Shown here in pieces: positions 44,485 to 53,970 of a stretch of DNA of 64,000 bases; position 1 is the first letter of the stretch, and each line of letters begins with the position of its first letter. Below the pieces are notes generated by a model. The model saw only the letters and a list, made by a program, of their open reading frames with translations. It did not search any database and was not told where the DNA came from. The stretch is taken from positions 20,884 through 84,883 of the forward strand of contig JAIDUV010000008.1 of NCBI GenBank assembly GCA_029060025.1, written 5' to 3'. This DNA is from Clostridia bacterium (GTDB lineage Bacteria > Bacillota > Clostridia > Christensenellales > UBA3700). Position numbers and translations under genes: made by a program.

Positions 44485-47400
44485 ATGACGCAGACAAAAA
44501 AGAAAACTATAATAGTTTTGGGAATAACTTTAATATTGCTGCTGTGCTTTGTTATATCCTTTATGGGACAGAGCGCAGAGGTCGCAAGCGCAGATTCGGC
44601 TTCCGCGCGCAATGCCACGCAAGATAAGTTGAACAGCGTTATGTCCAACGGCAGAGTGCACGGTAATATAAGTAATGACGGTGTGGCAATCTCCAATGCT
44701 GCCCAATTGAGGAATTTCTTGTCGTCAGGAAGCGGCAAGGGATATCTTACCAATGATATCACCAATTTCTTTTGGGATGACAATCGTCTTACGGGTACTC
44801 TTTCGTCAGTAAATATGACGGAACTCAACGGCAACGGTTATAAAATTTATTTGACGGCAACCAACATAGCGAGCAACCCTTCAGTGCGAATAGACGACGG
44901 CAAAGACGGTGTTACCGGACTTACCGCAGGCGATAAGGGTAATATAAGTTGGACAATGTTTATGTCAACGTATTTTGCAGGTGAAGGTACAAAATATTCC
45001 AGTTTTGTAGATCTTCACGGAGGACTGATAGGATTTCTTAGGAATTATCAGACGATTAAGAATTGTAACTTTGTATATACAGGTAATATTGATTCTACGC
45101 GTGAGACTCCCGATTCCGGAGCAATGGGCTTGGTAGTAGGACTTTCTTTGGGTATCATAGATAATTGCAGTCTCACAGTTAATGGCAAAGTCAAATTCTA
45201 TAGCGATACTACTTGGTCAGGTAATATAGGAACTGTGGATTACGGCGCAGAGAGCAGAACTCAACACTCTTTTGCCTTGGGCGGTTTTGCAGGCGCGATG
45301 ACATCTGCCACCGCAAGAGTTTCTAACAGTAAGATAACGCTCAATAACAATTTTGAATTGTCAATAAACGCAAGAAATAAGAGCGGTGGCACGGCATATC
45401 ACGATCCGTATTCAAGAGCGTGGACAGGCGGAATTGTAGGCTGGATGGCAAATAGCGCACAGGTATACAATATCGTCACCGAAGGTAGCGGAAATCTTGA
45501 CGCAAGAAGCGTCAACGATCAAGCAAATCCTAAAAGAAGCCGTTCTTTCTCGGGTATAATCACCGGTATCTCGGGCGGCGACGGATCTGGAGGACAAGAT
45601 TCTCTTGCCGGTTTGCTTGACTCTTACGGAACAATAAACGGCGTAATCAACAATTGGACAGGATATGCAAAGTTTTTGACTTACGACACTCAGTATTCTC
45701 CAACCAACGTAGCCGATAATTCTATTCAGTACCTTATTATCGGCGTTGCGGGTATGATAAGCAGTACCAACTCCAACGTAACTAATATATTTATGAATAA
45801 AAACGTATATTCGGGTACTACGTACTCGGTCGCGTTTGACTATACGACAGCAAAGGGTACCAACGGAGTCAATAAAGGCAGATATTATTCGACAAATATT
45901 TTGATGCAGGACGTATTGTCTCAGCCCGACGGCTCAGAGAACTATACTACGGCGTCCGATACGCACGCATATCTTACGTTTGCGGGCACGGAGACGAGTT
46001 CTCCGTTGTGGGCAGTGTATGACCTCAAGGACGACGACGGTATTCTGTGGTCGAAGTCTGTGACGAATATGTATACAAACAAAACTGACCTTGAGTATTA
46101 TTACGACCAAGCCACTTCTATAGAAGATGCTAAGAAGTTTGATGTTACGCATACGGAAATACCGCGTAATCAAAATCAAAACTATCTCATCAAATATACT
46201 CACGGAAAGGCAGTCTTCTTCACCAAGTCTTATGACAACGTGTTGGATGATTCCAATCCAGATAGAGTAGTGCTTTCATCAGTAAGATACGGCGCGGGTT
46301 TAACGGCACCCAATTTGAATCTATATTATGACAAAGAGCATACTAAATTTATAAGAAAATTGACAGAGAAGAGTTATTGGGTATCAAGAAGCAGCAAAAA
46401 CAACGTGCTTGTGAGAATGTCTGACGCTATTGTATCTCCTGATACCTACGAGTCATTCTTATACGTCGAAAGCACAGAAGGTCGTAATTATAATTATATA
46501 CAGTTTGTCGACACGACGTATAGATACGTATCGTATATATATGACGATCCGGTATTCAATGATTATAAAGATTCGCACCCCGATTATGAGCCTGTCAAAG
46601 GCAACGAAAAGTTGATAGATTGGCAGCAAAGAGTCATTCAGACGGTAATGCCTAAGTTGACTTCAATAGATTGGGGATATGCTAAAGATATCACAAAGAC
46701 AGATGACATCGAAAGCGATCCTGCAACTGGCGAAATAATATCTTACGGCAAATACAAGACGACGTATGACGGCGATCCTGTTGTATTCAGTATCTCTATT
46801 CCTGACGGCACACTTATCAACAAAGATACGTGTACGGCAAATTACGAGTATAGAATGTGGGACGATTATGCAAAAGAGTACCATAAAGTAGACAGTTGTG
46901 TCAACGCAGGTACGTATAAGGTCGTTGTTACGAGTTTGACAAACAGTAATTACGCGCTTGCCGGAGCAGGAAAAGTCGAGTATTGCATTGACTTCGTCAT
47001 TGAACAGCGTGAAATAGGTATTATCAATAGAGTAACCCAAGAATTGCAAGACGGTAAATATTATGTCAAAGTTCCATACGAGGCGCGCGATATAGATTTG
47101 GCAAGCGAGATAGAAATCTATCCTGACCAGTCACAGGCAAATGCTTCTAAATCAAGATTGGTTCTTTACAACGTACTTAATAAAGATAAAAATATTATTA
47201 AGTTTGAATATAGCGCTCACGGCGACGGAGAATTGAATATGCGCAACGTAGGTCAATTCGAGATGGAAATGAGTTTGCTCAGCGGTATAAATTCAAGCAA
47301 CTATATCTTGCCGGAAGTGACGAAATTCTTGGTAGAGATTATTCCTGCCGACGCAACGTTGAGCACACAGACGAGTTTCTCATATCCTTACGGTTTTCTT

Positions 47401-50400
47401 GTAAAGGATAGAGTCGAGCCGTCAGTGACGGTTACCGGCGTGGACGGAACGGATTTGACGTTTGACGGCGTCACGTATTACAAAGAGATTGAGCCTGGTG
47501 TGTTTGAGGAGACTCCGTCTGAGCCGTTTGACGCAGGCAACTATCGTATAAAGTTTGACTTCCTCAATGCTTCGTATACCAACTATAACGACGCGTCTAT
47601 CACGGTTGACGTGACAATCAAAAAGAGAGAAGTCTATGCAACATATCTTGACGGAAACAATCAAAATTTGGTAGTTCCGTACGGCACTACCGTAGAAGAT
47701 GTCACCGTCAAGTTGGACAGACAGATAGGTGAAGGCGGTATTATTGCCTATGAATACAGTTCAAGTTTTGCTACTTTTGAATTTAATATATTGGAGGAGG
47801 TCAGCCCTGGTACTTGGAAGCCTACCGGCGTTAAGGTAAAGAAAGCCGTTGACGCAGGAAGTTATTTGGTCGAAGTCGGAGTTGACTTCAAAGTAGGTAC
47901 GACTTCTACCGGTTGGCAGATAAACGAGTCTACTAAAGATAACTATACTGTACTATACGATTATTATATGGTCACGATAGAAAAGAAGACCGTATACATA
48001 GATATTAAAGATTACAGCAGAGAGTACGGCAGCGCTTTGCCGGAATTCATAGGCAATGCCAATGCTTCGGATAGCGTAAGGGCTTGGCAGTACTCAAAGG
48101 ATATCGGAGACGACAATTATTTCTTCCCCGGCGATAATATCGTTATATTGCCGTATCTAAGCAATGCAGATCAGTTTGCGTTTGCGGGAGGAGCATATAC
48201 CGTAGAGACGAGTTATGACAAGGCTCATATGACAGACCTTGATCACCTTAACGACCCTGATTTGGATACGTACAACAAGGTGGATAATTATGATATACAC
48301 GTCAATTCAATAGGTAAATATACTGTTACTCCGAGAGAAGTTAAGATCAAGGTTTATCTCAATACCAACAGCGTAATTTACGGTGACGCTTTGCCTGAAT
48401 TTGCCGGAACGCAAGTTGTAGGCGAAAAAGGTTTCTTCGAGAATGACGGTATTACCCTTTTACAATTGTGGGATGGCGTTAAAGTGGGAAGTCCTGTAGA
48501 TACCTATTACGTGTCTGTGAGAATTGAAGAAATGCCCAACGGTATGCACAAAAACTACGTGCTTGATATTGAAGAGGCAGAATTTGAAATTACTCCGAGA
48601 ACGCTTACGATTATAGACGCTGAAGTGGTCGGAGACACAGACTTTAAGTTTGACGGTGAGATTCACAAGCCAAGCGTAATTCCGACGTTTGCAGAAGAAG
48701 TCTTCGGTGACGATAAGATAGAGTTTGATTATAACTATTTTGAGATAGTCGACGGAGTGATGTCCACCGAGGCAACGGAAAATCCGCAATACGTAGGATC
48801 TTATAGAGTATTTATTGCAGATGCGTCTAACCCCAACTATACGGTTGTGTTTGGCGAAGATTACGTACGCGGTACCGTCGTGATGAATATCACTAAAAGA
48901 GATGTAAAAATCAACGTCTTGCCGGCATACAGAATTTATTCCGTCACAGGTTCGTTGACTCCTATTATGAGAGGAGAAATTCACGAAGAAGACGGCTATC
49001 ATTATTTTACGAAAGAAGAGGCTGAAGCAATTTACGGTGAGGACTTCTATAAGCCTTATAAATACGCTCAAGATACTGTAGATCAATTCGTGCAGAACGA
49101 AGAGGATCTCAAAGCCACGATGTATATCGACGAGTATTATAAAGAACTCGGCGTAAAGAGAGGTGTCGTTAAGTTGAAATTTGACGGTCTCGTAAAAGAC
49201 GAGACTTGCGTCGACGAAAACGGCGAGTGGAGCATTGGCGAAGAAGAGAAGGACGGAGTGGTTACTCTCCGCGGATATCGCAACTATAATATCATCATCA
49301 ACTTTGGAGACTTGCACGTACTTGGCGGAGACTTGTCAGACGTCGAGAGATACGTAAGTTTGCGTAGTTATGAGCAGGTTTACAACGGACAGGACAGATA
49401 CGACGACTTCAGAGTTCTCACGTCAAATGAGAATATTGCCAATGCGCTTAAGTTTAGCATATTCAAGTACGTCGCAATCTCAAGCCTTTCTAAGTCGGAG
49501 GCAGATGCTTTGGCAAACGCTTACGGCAAGTATACTCAGACCGAAAATGATGGCAAGACAGTCTACGTGAGAGACGACGAGGCGGGTACTTACGTAAGAA
49601 AGTTCTTCCGCAGAGTGGAAAACGGAGACTCTGTCAGTGACAAGATTGTCGACGCCGGTCAATACTTTGTGTATATCACTCCGGCTGACGCTAGCGCAGG
49701 AATTTTTGAGGGTGTATCGGATACAATATCCTTTACTATCAGCAAGGCAGAGCGTCAAGTCACCGCCGACGACATCAAAGTGTCAGTCAATTACAACAAG
49801 ATTACGCTTTCTAGCACTATTGAGGGAATGGAAGTAAGTTTCAATGGCGCAGGTTACGTCAACAGAAATACCTTCGTCGACCTCAGCGCAAATACTCCTT
49901 ACGTTGTTAAGGTAAGATTTGCCGAAACGGCAAACTATAAGCAATCTCAAGAGATCACGCTCAATTTGCGCACAGGTATTGATATATCGGCTATACAAGA
50001 TACTCTTGCCAAATTCGACAAGATTGACTTCTCCAACGTCGATGAGTATGAGAGCAAAGTGCTTGCGTTTATAGGTTCGGTATCTCCGGAGGATCTGCTA
50101 CTCATAGACCAAGCGAAGTTTGCTAAGTTGCAGGCTTCCTACGATCAACTCTTCCGCGGAGCAAGTAATGTAATCGCAGGCGCGCAAAAGGCCGGCGCTA
50201 CGGCTGTGGGTAAGTCTGGTAAGACAAGTTCGGCGGCAAAGACGGTTGCGCTTTCTATGAGCGGAGCAGGAATGTTGATGGCAGGACTTATGTTCTTTGC
50301 AAAAAAGAAGAAAGACGACGAGCAAGAAGCGGCTTCTAAGAAGGCAAAGCGCGTCAACGTCAAGAGAGCAAGCAAAATCGTGGTGATGGCAGTAGCCGTA

Positions 50401-50880
50401 GTTCTCGTATGTTTGACGGTATTGGCAGGCTGTACGCCGAGCGGAGACAACGGAGCATTTTCTAAGGCAGATCTTTATAGAATAGCGTCTTATCAGTCTG
50501 ACGGTCAGAGTGGAAAAAGAGATTTGACCATTGAAGTCAAATCGAGTGGTATATCTTTGTATAAGTACGAAAACGGCAAAGAGACTGTCGACGATAGAAT
50601 CGATGTGTCGAATATCGCGTTTGGTGCCGACGGCATAGGATTTGAGTTTGACGATTTGTATTTTGCTAATGCGCAGTTTGCAGTCGAAGAGGGTATTGCT
50701 ACGTTTAATGCGGATATTAAAGAAACTCTCGTATTTTTGGGCGTAAGCAATGCTGTCAACGGCAAAGTGTCTGTCACAGTCAACACCGAGAAGAAGAGCC
50801 TGGATACATTGGACGTAAGTTACGACGTGATTAACGCGGGAATTACTTACAACGTGACTATATCCGTAAAAGTTAATTGA
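44485..50880 (+). CDS. Giant MBG-domain surface protein with internal second lipoprotein signal (2131 aa)
   Basis: A signal peptide, a GLUG-like beta-solenoid region (about 150-400; SFALGGFAGAMTS, AWTGGIVGWMANS) and serial MBG/Ig-like domains to about residue 1820. A membrane helix at about 1920-1943 (LSMSGAGMLMAGLMFFAKKK) is followed by a Lys-rich cytosolic turn. A second hydrophobic segment then ends in a lipobox, TVLAGC with Cys1983. The last ~148 residues form an independent beta-rich domain like a small lipoprotein. The topology is consistent: out-to-in, then in-to-out, with the lipobox at the outer face. Signal peptidase II could thus split this product. It is last of the operon and is followed by a terminator. 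Confidence 0.75.
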   Translation: MTQTKKKTIIVLGITLILLLCFVISFMGQSAEVASADSASARNATQDKLNSVMSNGRVHGNISNDGVAISNAAQLRNFLSSGSGKGYLTNDITNFFWDDNRLTGTLSSVNMTELNGNGYKIYLTATNIASNPSVRIDDGKDGVTGLTAGDKGNISWTMFMSTYFAGEGTKYSSFVDLHGGLIGFLRNYQTIKNCNFVYTGNIDSTRETPDSGAMGLVVGLSLGIIDNCSLTVNGKVKFYSDTTWSGNIGTVDYGAESRTQHSFALGGFAGAMTSATARVSNSKITLNNNFELSINARNKSGGTAYHDPYSRAWTGGIVGWMANSAQVYNIVTEGSGNLDARSVNDQANPKRSRSFSGIITGISGGDGSGGQDSLAGLLDSYGTINGVINNWTGYAKFLTYDTQYSPTNVADNSIQYLIIGVAGMISSTNSNVTNIFMNKNVYSGTTYSVAFDYTTAKGTNGVNKGRYYSTNILMQDVLSQPDGSENYTTASDTHAYLTFAGTETSSPLWAVYDLKDDDGILWSKSVTNMYTNKTDLEYYYDQATSIEDAKKFDVTHTEIPRNQNQNYLIKYTHGKAVFFTKSYDNVLDDSNPDRVVLSSVRYGAGLTAPNLNLYYDKEHTKFIRKLTEKSYWVSRSSKNNVLVRMSDAIVSPDTYESFLYVESTEGRNYNYIQFVDTTYRYVSYIYDDPVFNDYKDSHPDYEPVKGNEKLIDWQQRVIQTVMPKLTSIDWGYAKDITKTDDIESDPATGEIISYGKYKTTYDGDPVVFSISIPDGTLINKDTCTANYEYRMWDDYAKEYHKVDSCVNAGTYKVVVTSLTNSNYALAGAGKVEYCIDFVIEQREIGIINRVTQELQDGKYYVKVPYEARDIDLASEIEIYPDQSQANASKSRLVLYNVLNKDKNIIKFEYSAHGDGELNMRNVGQFEMEMSLLSGINSSNYILPEVTKFLVEIIPADATLSTQTSFSYPYGFLVKDRVEPSVTVTGVDGTDLTFDGVTYYKEIEPGVFEETPSEPFDAGNYRIKFDFLNASYTNYNDASITVDVTIKKREVYATYLDGNNQNLVVPYGTTVEDVTVKLDRQIGEGGIIAYEYSSSFATFEFNILEEVSPGTWKPTGVKVKKAVDAGSYLVEVGVDFKVGTTSTGWQINESTKDNYTVLYDYYMVTIEKKTVYIDIKDYSREYGSALPEFIGNANASDSVRAWQYSKDIGDDNYFFPGDNIVILPYLSNADQFAFAGGAYTVETSYDKAHMTDLDHLNDPDLDTYNKVDNYDIHVNSIGKYTVTPREVKIKVYLNTNSVIYGDALPEFAGTQVVGEKGFFENDGITLLQLWDGVKVGSPVDTYYVSVRIEEMPNGMHKNYVLDIEEAEFEITPRTLTIIDAEVVGDTDFKFDGEIHKPSVIPTFAEEVFGDDKIEFDYNYFEIVDGVMSTEATENPQYVGSYRVFIADASNPNYTVVFGEDYVRGTVVMNITKRDVKINVLPAYRIYSVTGSLTPIMRGEIHEEDGYHYFTKEEAEAIYGEDFYKPYKYAQDTVDQFVQNEEDLKATMYIDEYYKELGVKRGVVKLKFDGLVKDETCVDENGEWSIGEEEKDGVVTLRGYRNYNIIINFGDLHVLGGDLSDVERYVSLRSYEQVYNGQDRYDDFRVLTSNENIANALKFSIFKYVAISSLSKSEADALANAYGKYTQTENDGKTVYVRDDEAGTYVRKFFRRVENGDSVSDKIVDAGQYFVYITPADASAGIFEGVSDTISFTISKAERQVTADDIKVSVNYNKITLSSTIEGMEVSFNGAGYVNRNTFVDLSANTPYVVKVRFAETANYKQSQEITLNLRTGIDISAIQDTLAKFDKIDFSNVDEYESKVLAFIGSVSPEDLLLIDQAKFAKLQASYDQLFRGASNVIAGAQKAGATAVGKSGKTSSAAKTVALSMSGAGMLMAGLMFFAKKKKDDEQEAASKKAKRVNVKRASKIVVMAVAVVLVCLTVLAGCTPSGDNGAFSKADLYRIASYQSDGQSGKRDLTIEVKSSGISLYKYENGKETVDDRIDVSNIAFGADGIGFEFDDLYFANAQFAVEEGIATFNADIKETLVFLGVSNAVNGKVSVTVNTEKKSLDTLDVSYDVINAGITYNVTISVKVN

Positions 50881-50920
50881 TTTAAAGTTCTGGATATGAG
50901 AGGTGTCCAATCTTATAAAG

Positions 50921-50956
50921 AGACCGGCGTAGGTTAAATCCGCGTCGGTCTTTTTT
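50921..50956 (+). terminator. Terminator of the giant surface operon
   Basis: AGACCGGCG (50921-50929) pairs, with a small bulge, with CGCGTCGGTCT (50941-50951), followed by TTTTTT. Confidence 0.78.
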
Positions 50957-50971
50957 GAGTTGTTGCTTCAC

Positions 50972-51000
50972 TTGCAAATTGTCGACCTATAATCTATAAT
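50972..51000 (+). promoter_or_regulatory. Promoter of the flavoprotein pair
   Basis: TTGCAA (50972-50977), a 17-base spacer, then TATAAT (50995-51000), about 40 bases before the ATG. A strong AAAGGAGGGCGG ribosome site lies between. Confidence 0.68.
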
Positions 51001-51038
51001 AAATATAAAGATACCTAGAGTAAAAAAAGGAGGGCGGT

Positions 51039-52202
51039 ATGGACGATATCTTGATAATCGGCGGAGGCGCAAGCGGACTTATGTGCGCATACTTGCTTGC
51101 AAAGAACGGAAAGAATGTCACGGTATTGGAAAAGAATGACCGTGTCGGCAAGAAGTTGCTTGCTACCGGCAACGGTAAGTGCAATCTTACCAACGTCAAT
51201 CTCACGCTTGAAGATTACAATACTGCGCTTATCAAAGATATATTAGACGAGTTTACGCCAAAGAAGGTGATTGAGGAGTTTGCTTCAATGGGACTTTTGA
51301 CAAAAGTCGACGGTGAGGGTAGAGTTTATCCATACAGCGAAAGCGCTAATACAGTCCTCAACGTGCTGATGCGTAGGCTTGACGAATACGGAGTAAAGAT
51401 AGTTTGCGAGGCTCTCGTCAACAAGGTCACGCCAATTGATGGCAGATGGAAGGCAATTACGTCCAAAGGCGAATATATAGGTGACAAAGCAATTTTTGCC
51501 TGCGGAAGTAATGCTACGAGCGGTCTTGACAGTCTGGGGTTAATGAGCAGTCTCGGACATAGCGTGATTCCGTTTAGATATGCCATTGCTCCGTTGACGT
51601 GCGACGGAATTAAGGGTATGGGAGGCGTGCGCGCCAAAGTATCCGCGTCGATATTTATCAACGGCAAAGAGATGATGGGTGAGCGCGGAGAACTTCTCTT
51701 CAAAGACGACGCGATTTCTGGAATACTTGCTTTTCGCCTTTCTTCTGCGCTTGCAAGATATAGCGAAAAGGTTGAGAGTTGCAAAGTGACGGTAGACTTT
51801 GCGCCTGATATTCAACAAGAGCAACTTGCAGATTTTATATACGCCAATTGCAGCGTATATGCTCCGCTTGAGGGAATATTGCATAAGGCTATCGCGCAAA
51901 ACGTTCTGTCGCGAGTTCCTATGGACAGATCGTGGATTATGTCGCGTAAAAAAGCCAATGATATTGCAAAGGCGTGCAAAGCCTTTGACGTAAATATACT
52001 TGGAGTGGGCGCGAGAGCCAACGCGCAAGTTGCGTGCGGAGGAGTTTTGCTCAATGAGTTAGATACGCGTACTTTGCAGTCTAGATTACACGGCGGACTT
52101 TATTGTATAGGCGAAAGCGTTGACGTCGACGGACTTTGCGGAGGTTGCAATCTTCATTGGTCTTGGGCAAGCGCAATGGCGGCAAGTAAGGATTTGATAT
52201 GA
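51039..52202 (+). CDS. HI0933/BaiN-family NAD(P)/FAD-dependent oxidoreductase
   Basis: A 387-residue flavoprotein of normal length for the HI0933 family. It opens with the FAD dinucleotide fold ILIIGGGASGLMCAYLLAKN, then the family block GKKLLATGNGKCNLTN and the C-terminal CIGESVDVDGLCGGCNLHW. The family reduces diverse substrates and many members are uncharacterised. The stop TGA overlaps the ATG of the next flavoprotein gene, so the two are co-translated. Confidence 0.88.
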   Translation: MDDILIIGGGASGLMCAYLLAKNGKNVTVLEKNDRVGKKLLATGNGKCNLTNVNLTLEDYNTALIKDILDEFTPKKVIEEFASMGLLTKVDGEGRVYPYSESANTVLNVLMRRLDEYGVKIVCEALVNKVTPIDGRWKAITSKGEYIGDKAIFACGSNATSGLDSLGLMSSLGHSVIPFRYAIAPLTCDGIKGMGGVRAKVSASIFINGKEMMGERGELLFKDDAISGILAFRLSSALARYSEKVESCKVTVDFAPDIQQEQLADFIYANCSVYAPLEGILHKAIAQNVLSRVPMDRSWIMSRKKANDIAKACKAFDVNILGVGARANAQVACGGVLLNELDTRTLQSRLHGGLYCIGESVDVDGLCGGCNLHWSWASAMAASKDLI

Positions 52203-53791
52203 TTAGAGCAGATCAGATAAAACTTCCTATAGACTATACTGACAGCGACGTTAAAAAAGGCGTTGCAAAGACGCTTGGCGTAAATGTCGGAGATATTAAA
52301 TGTATTGAGATAATCAAAAAGTCTATCGACAGCAGAGATAAGAGCCGTATCAGATACGTATTGAGCGTAGCGGCTACGCTGGACAGCGAAAAGAGATATC
52401 TTTCAAGACATCCCAACGCAAAGGCGTATACTCCGCCCGAGCGTCAAATCGAGAGCATACTGCCAAAAGATATACCTACGCCTTCAAAAAGACCGGTGAT
52501 TGTTGGATTGGGACCCGCAGGACTTTTTGCAGGCTTGACGCTTGCCAAGGCGGGGCTGAAGCCGATAATTATTGAGAGAGGCAAAAGCGTCGACGAAAGA
52601 GAAAAGAGCGTCAATGATTTTATAGAGACTTGCGTACTCGACACGCAAAGCAATTTGCAGTTTGGAGAGGGTGGCGCAGGTACTTTTTCCGACGGAAAAC
52701 TCAATACAGGGACAGGCTCTGCGCTTATAAGCGTAGTCTTTGGAGAATTTGTTAAGTTTGGTGCGCCTAAGCAAATACTTTATGACGCAAAGCCGCACGT
52801 GGGTACTGATAAGTTAAGAGACGTAATTAAAAATATGCGCAACGAAATACTTTCTCTCGGCGGAGAGGTATATTTTGACAGTTGTCTCGTTGACGTCGTA
52901 GCGCAAGGTGGAAAACTTGTCGCAGTAAAGGTGGATACGAAAAATAGAGGGCTTTGGAGCATAGATTGCGATTGCTGTATACTTGCGATAGGACATAGCG
53001 CAAGAGATACTTTTGAGATGCTTGTTTCAAAGGTGGATATAGAGCAAAAGCCGTTTTCTGTCGGCGTGCGTATCGAACATCTTCAAAGCGCGATAGACAA
53101 GGGACAATACGGCGAGCAAAAGGGTCTTCCGCCCGCTAACTATTCGCTTTCCTGTCATCTTGACAACGGCAGGTCGTGCTACACCTTTTGTATGTGCCCG
53201 GGCGGTTACGTAATGCCTGCGACATCGGAGGAAAAAGCCGTCGTTACCAACGGTATGAGTTATTATGCCCGCGACGGCGTCAATGCCAACAGCGCTTTGC
53301 TCGTGGGAGTGCAACCTCAAGATTTTTCTTCTTCCCATCCGTTGGCGGGAGTGGAATTTCAACGCAAATACGAAAGACTTGCTTACTCTATATCCAATTC
53401 GTATAAGGCGCCCTGTCAAAGATATGAAGACTTGTTAAAAGGCAGAGAAAGCAACGGCTTCGGACAGATACTGCCGACGTATCCCATAGGCGTGGAACTG
53501 GCGGATTTGAGGGCGTGTCTGCCTAATTACGTGACAGACAGTATAGCGGAAGCGGTAAAAGTCTTTGATAAAAAACTCAAAGGATTTGCCGACGCAGACG
53601 CGCTTTTGACCGGCGTGGAAAGCCGTTCTTCAAGTCCGATAAGAATAATTCGCAATGAGGTGGGAGATAGTTCAATAGAGGGACTTATGCCTTGCGGAGA
53701 GGGCGCGGGGTATGCGGGCGGTATTACTTCTGCGAGCGTAGACGGCATCAATATCGCGCTCAAATATATTCGCAAGATATTCAATCGCTGA
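52199..53791 (+). CDS. FAD-dependent protein of the COG2509 family
   Basis: A 530-residue flavoprotein. An N-terminal ~95-residue domain (opening MIRADQIKLPIDY) is typical of the COG2509 proteins. It precedes the FAD fold VIVGLGPAGLFAGLTLAKAG, the redox-region block LQFGEGGAGTFSDGKLNTG, and the C-terminal LMPCGEGAGYAGGITSASVD. Overlaps the preceding HI0933-like gene by 4 bases (ATGA). This gene type is common in gut Firmicutes and has no settled reaction. Confidence 0.88.
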   Translation: MIRADQIKLPIDYTDSDVKKGVAKTLGVNVGDIKCIEIIKKSIDSRDKSRIRYVLSVAATLDSEKRYLSRHPNAKAYTPPERQIESILPKDIPTPSKRPVIVGLGPAGLFAGLTLAKAGLKPIIIERGKSVDEREKSVNDFIETCVLDTQSNLQFGEGGAGTFSDGKLNTGTGSALISVVFGEFVKFGAPKQILYDAKPHVGTDKLRDVIKNMRNEILSLGGEVYFDSCLVDVVAQGGKLVAVKVDTKNRGLWSIDCDCCILAIGHSARDTFEMLVSKVDIEQKPFSVGVRIEHLQSAIDKGQYGEQKGLPPANYSLSCHLDNGRSCYTFCMCPGGYVMPATSEEKAVVTNGMSYYARDGVNANSALLVGVQPQDFSSSHPLAGVEFQRKYERLAYSISNSYKAPCQRYEDLLKGRESNGFGQILPTYPIGVELADLRACLPNYVTDSIAEAVKVFDKKLKGFADADALLTGVESRSSSPIRIIRNEVGDSSIEGLMPCGEGAGYAGGITSASVDGINIALKYIRKIFNR

Positions 53792-53865
53792 TTTATAGCG
53801 CTAAGAAGCAATACAAAACATACATATTTTTGGCTTTTCTTATAATATATAGTATATTTAAATAA

Positions 53866-53894
53866 TTGTAATTTGCTTTTTGGTATGTTATAAT
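53866..53894 (+). promoter_or_regulatory. Promoter of the second LRR protein
   Basis: TTGTAA (53866-53871), a 17-base spacer, then TATAAT (53889-53894), 77 bases before the ATG. Confidence 0.6.
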
Positions 53895-53970
53895 ATAAAA
53901 ACGGAGATATGGGAATAATCATTATGCGCCATTCTTCGCTATAAACAGAGAAATTTGTTATGAGGTAAAT

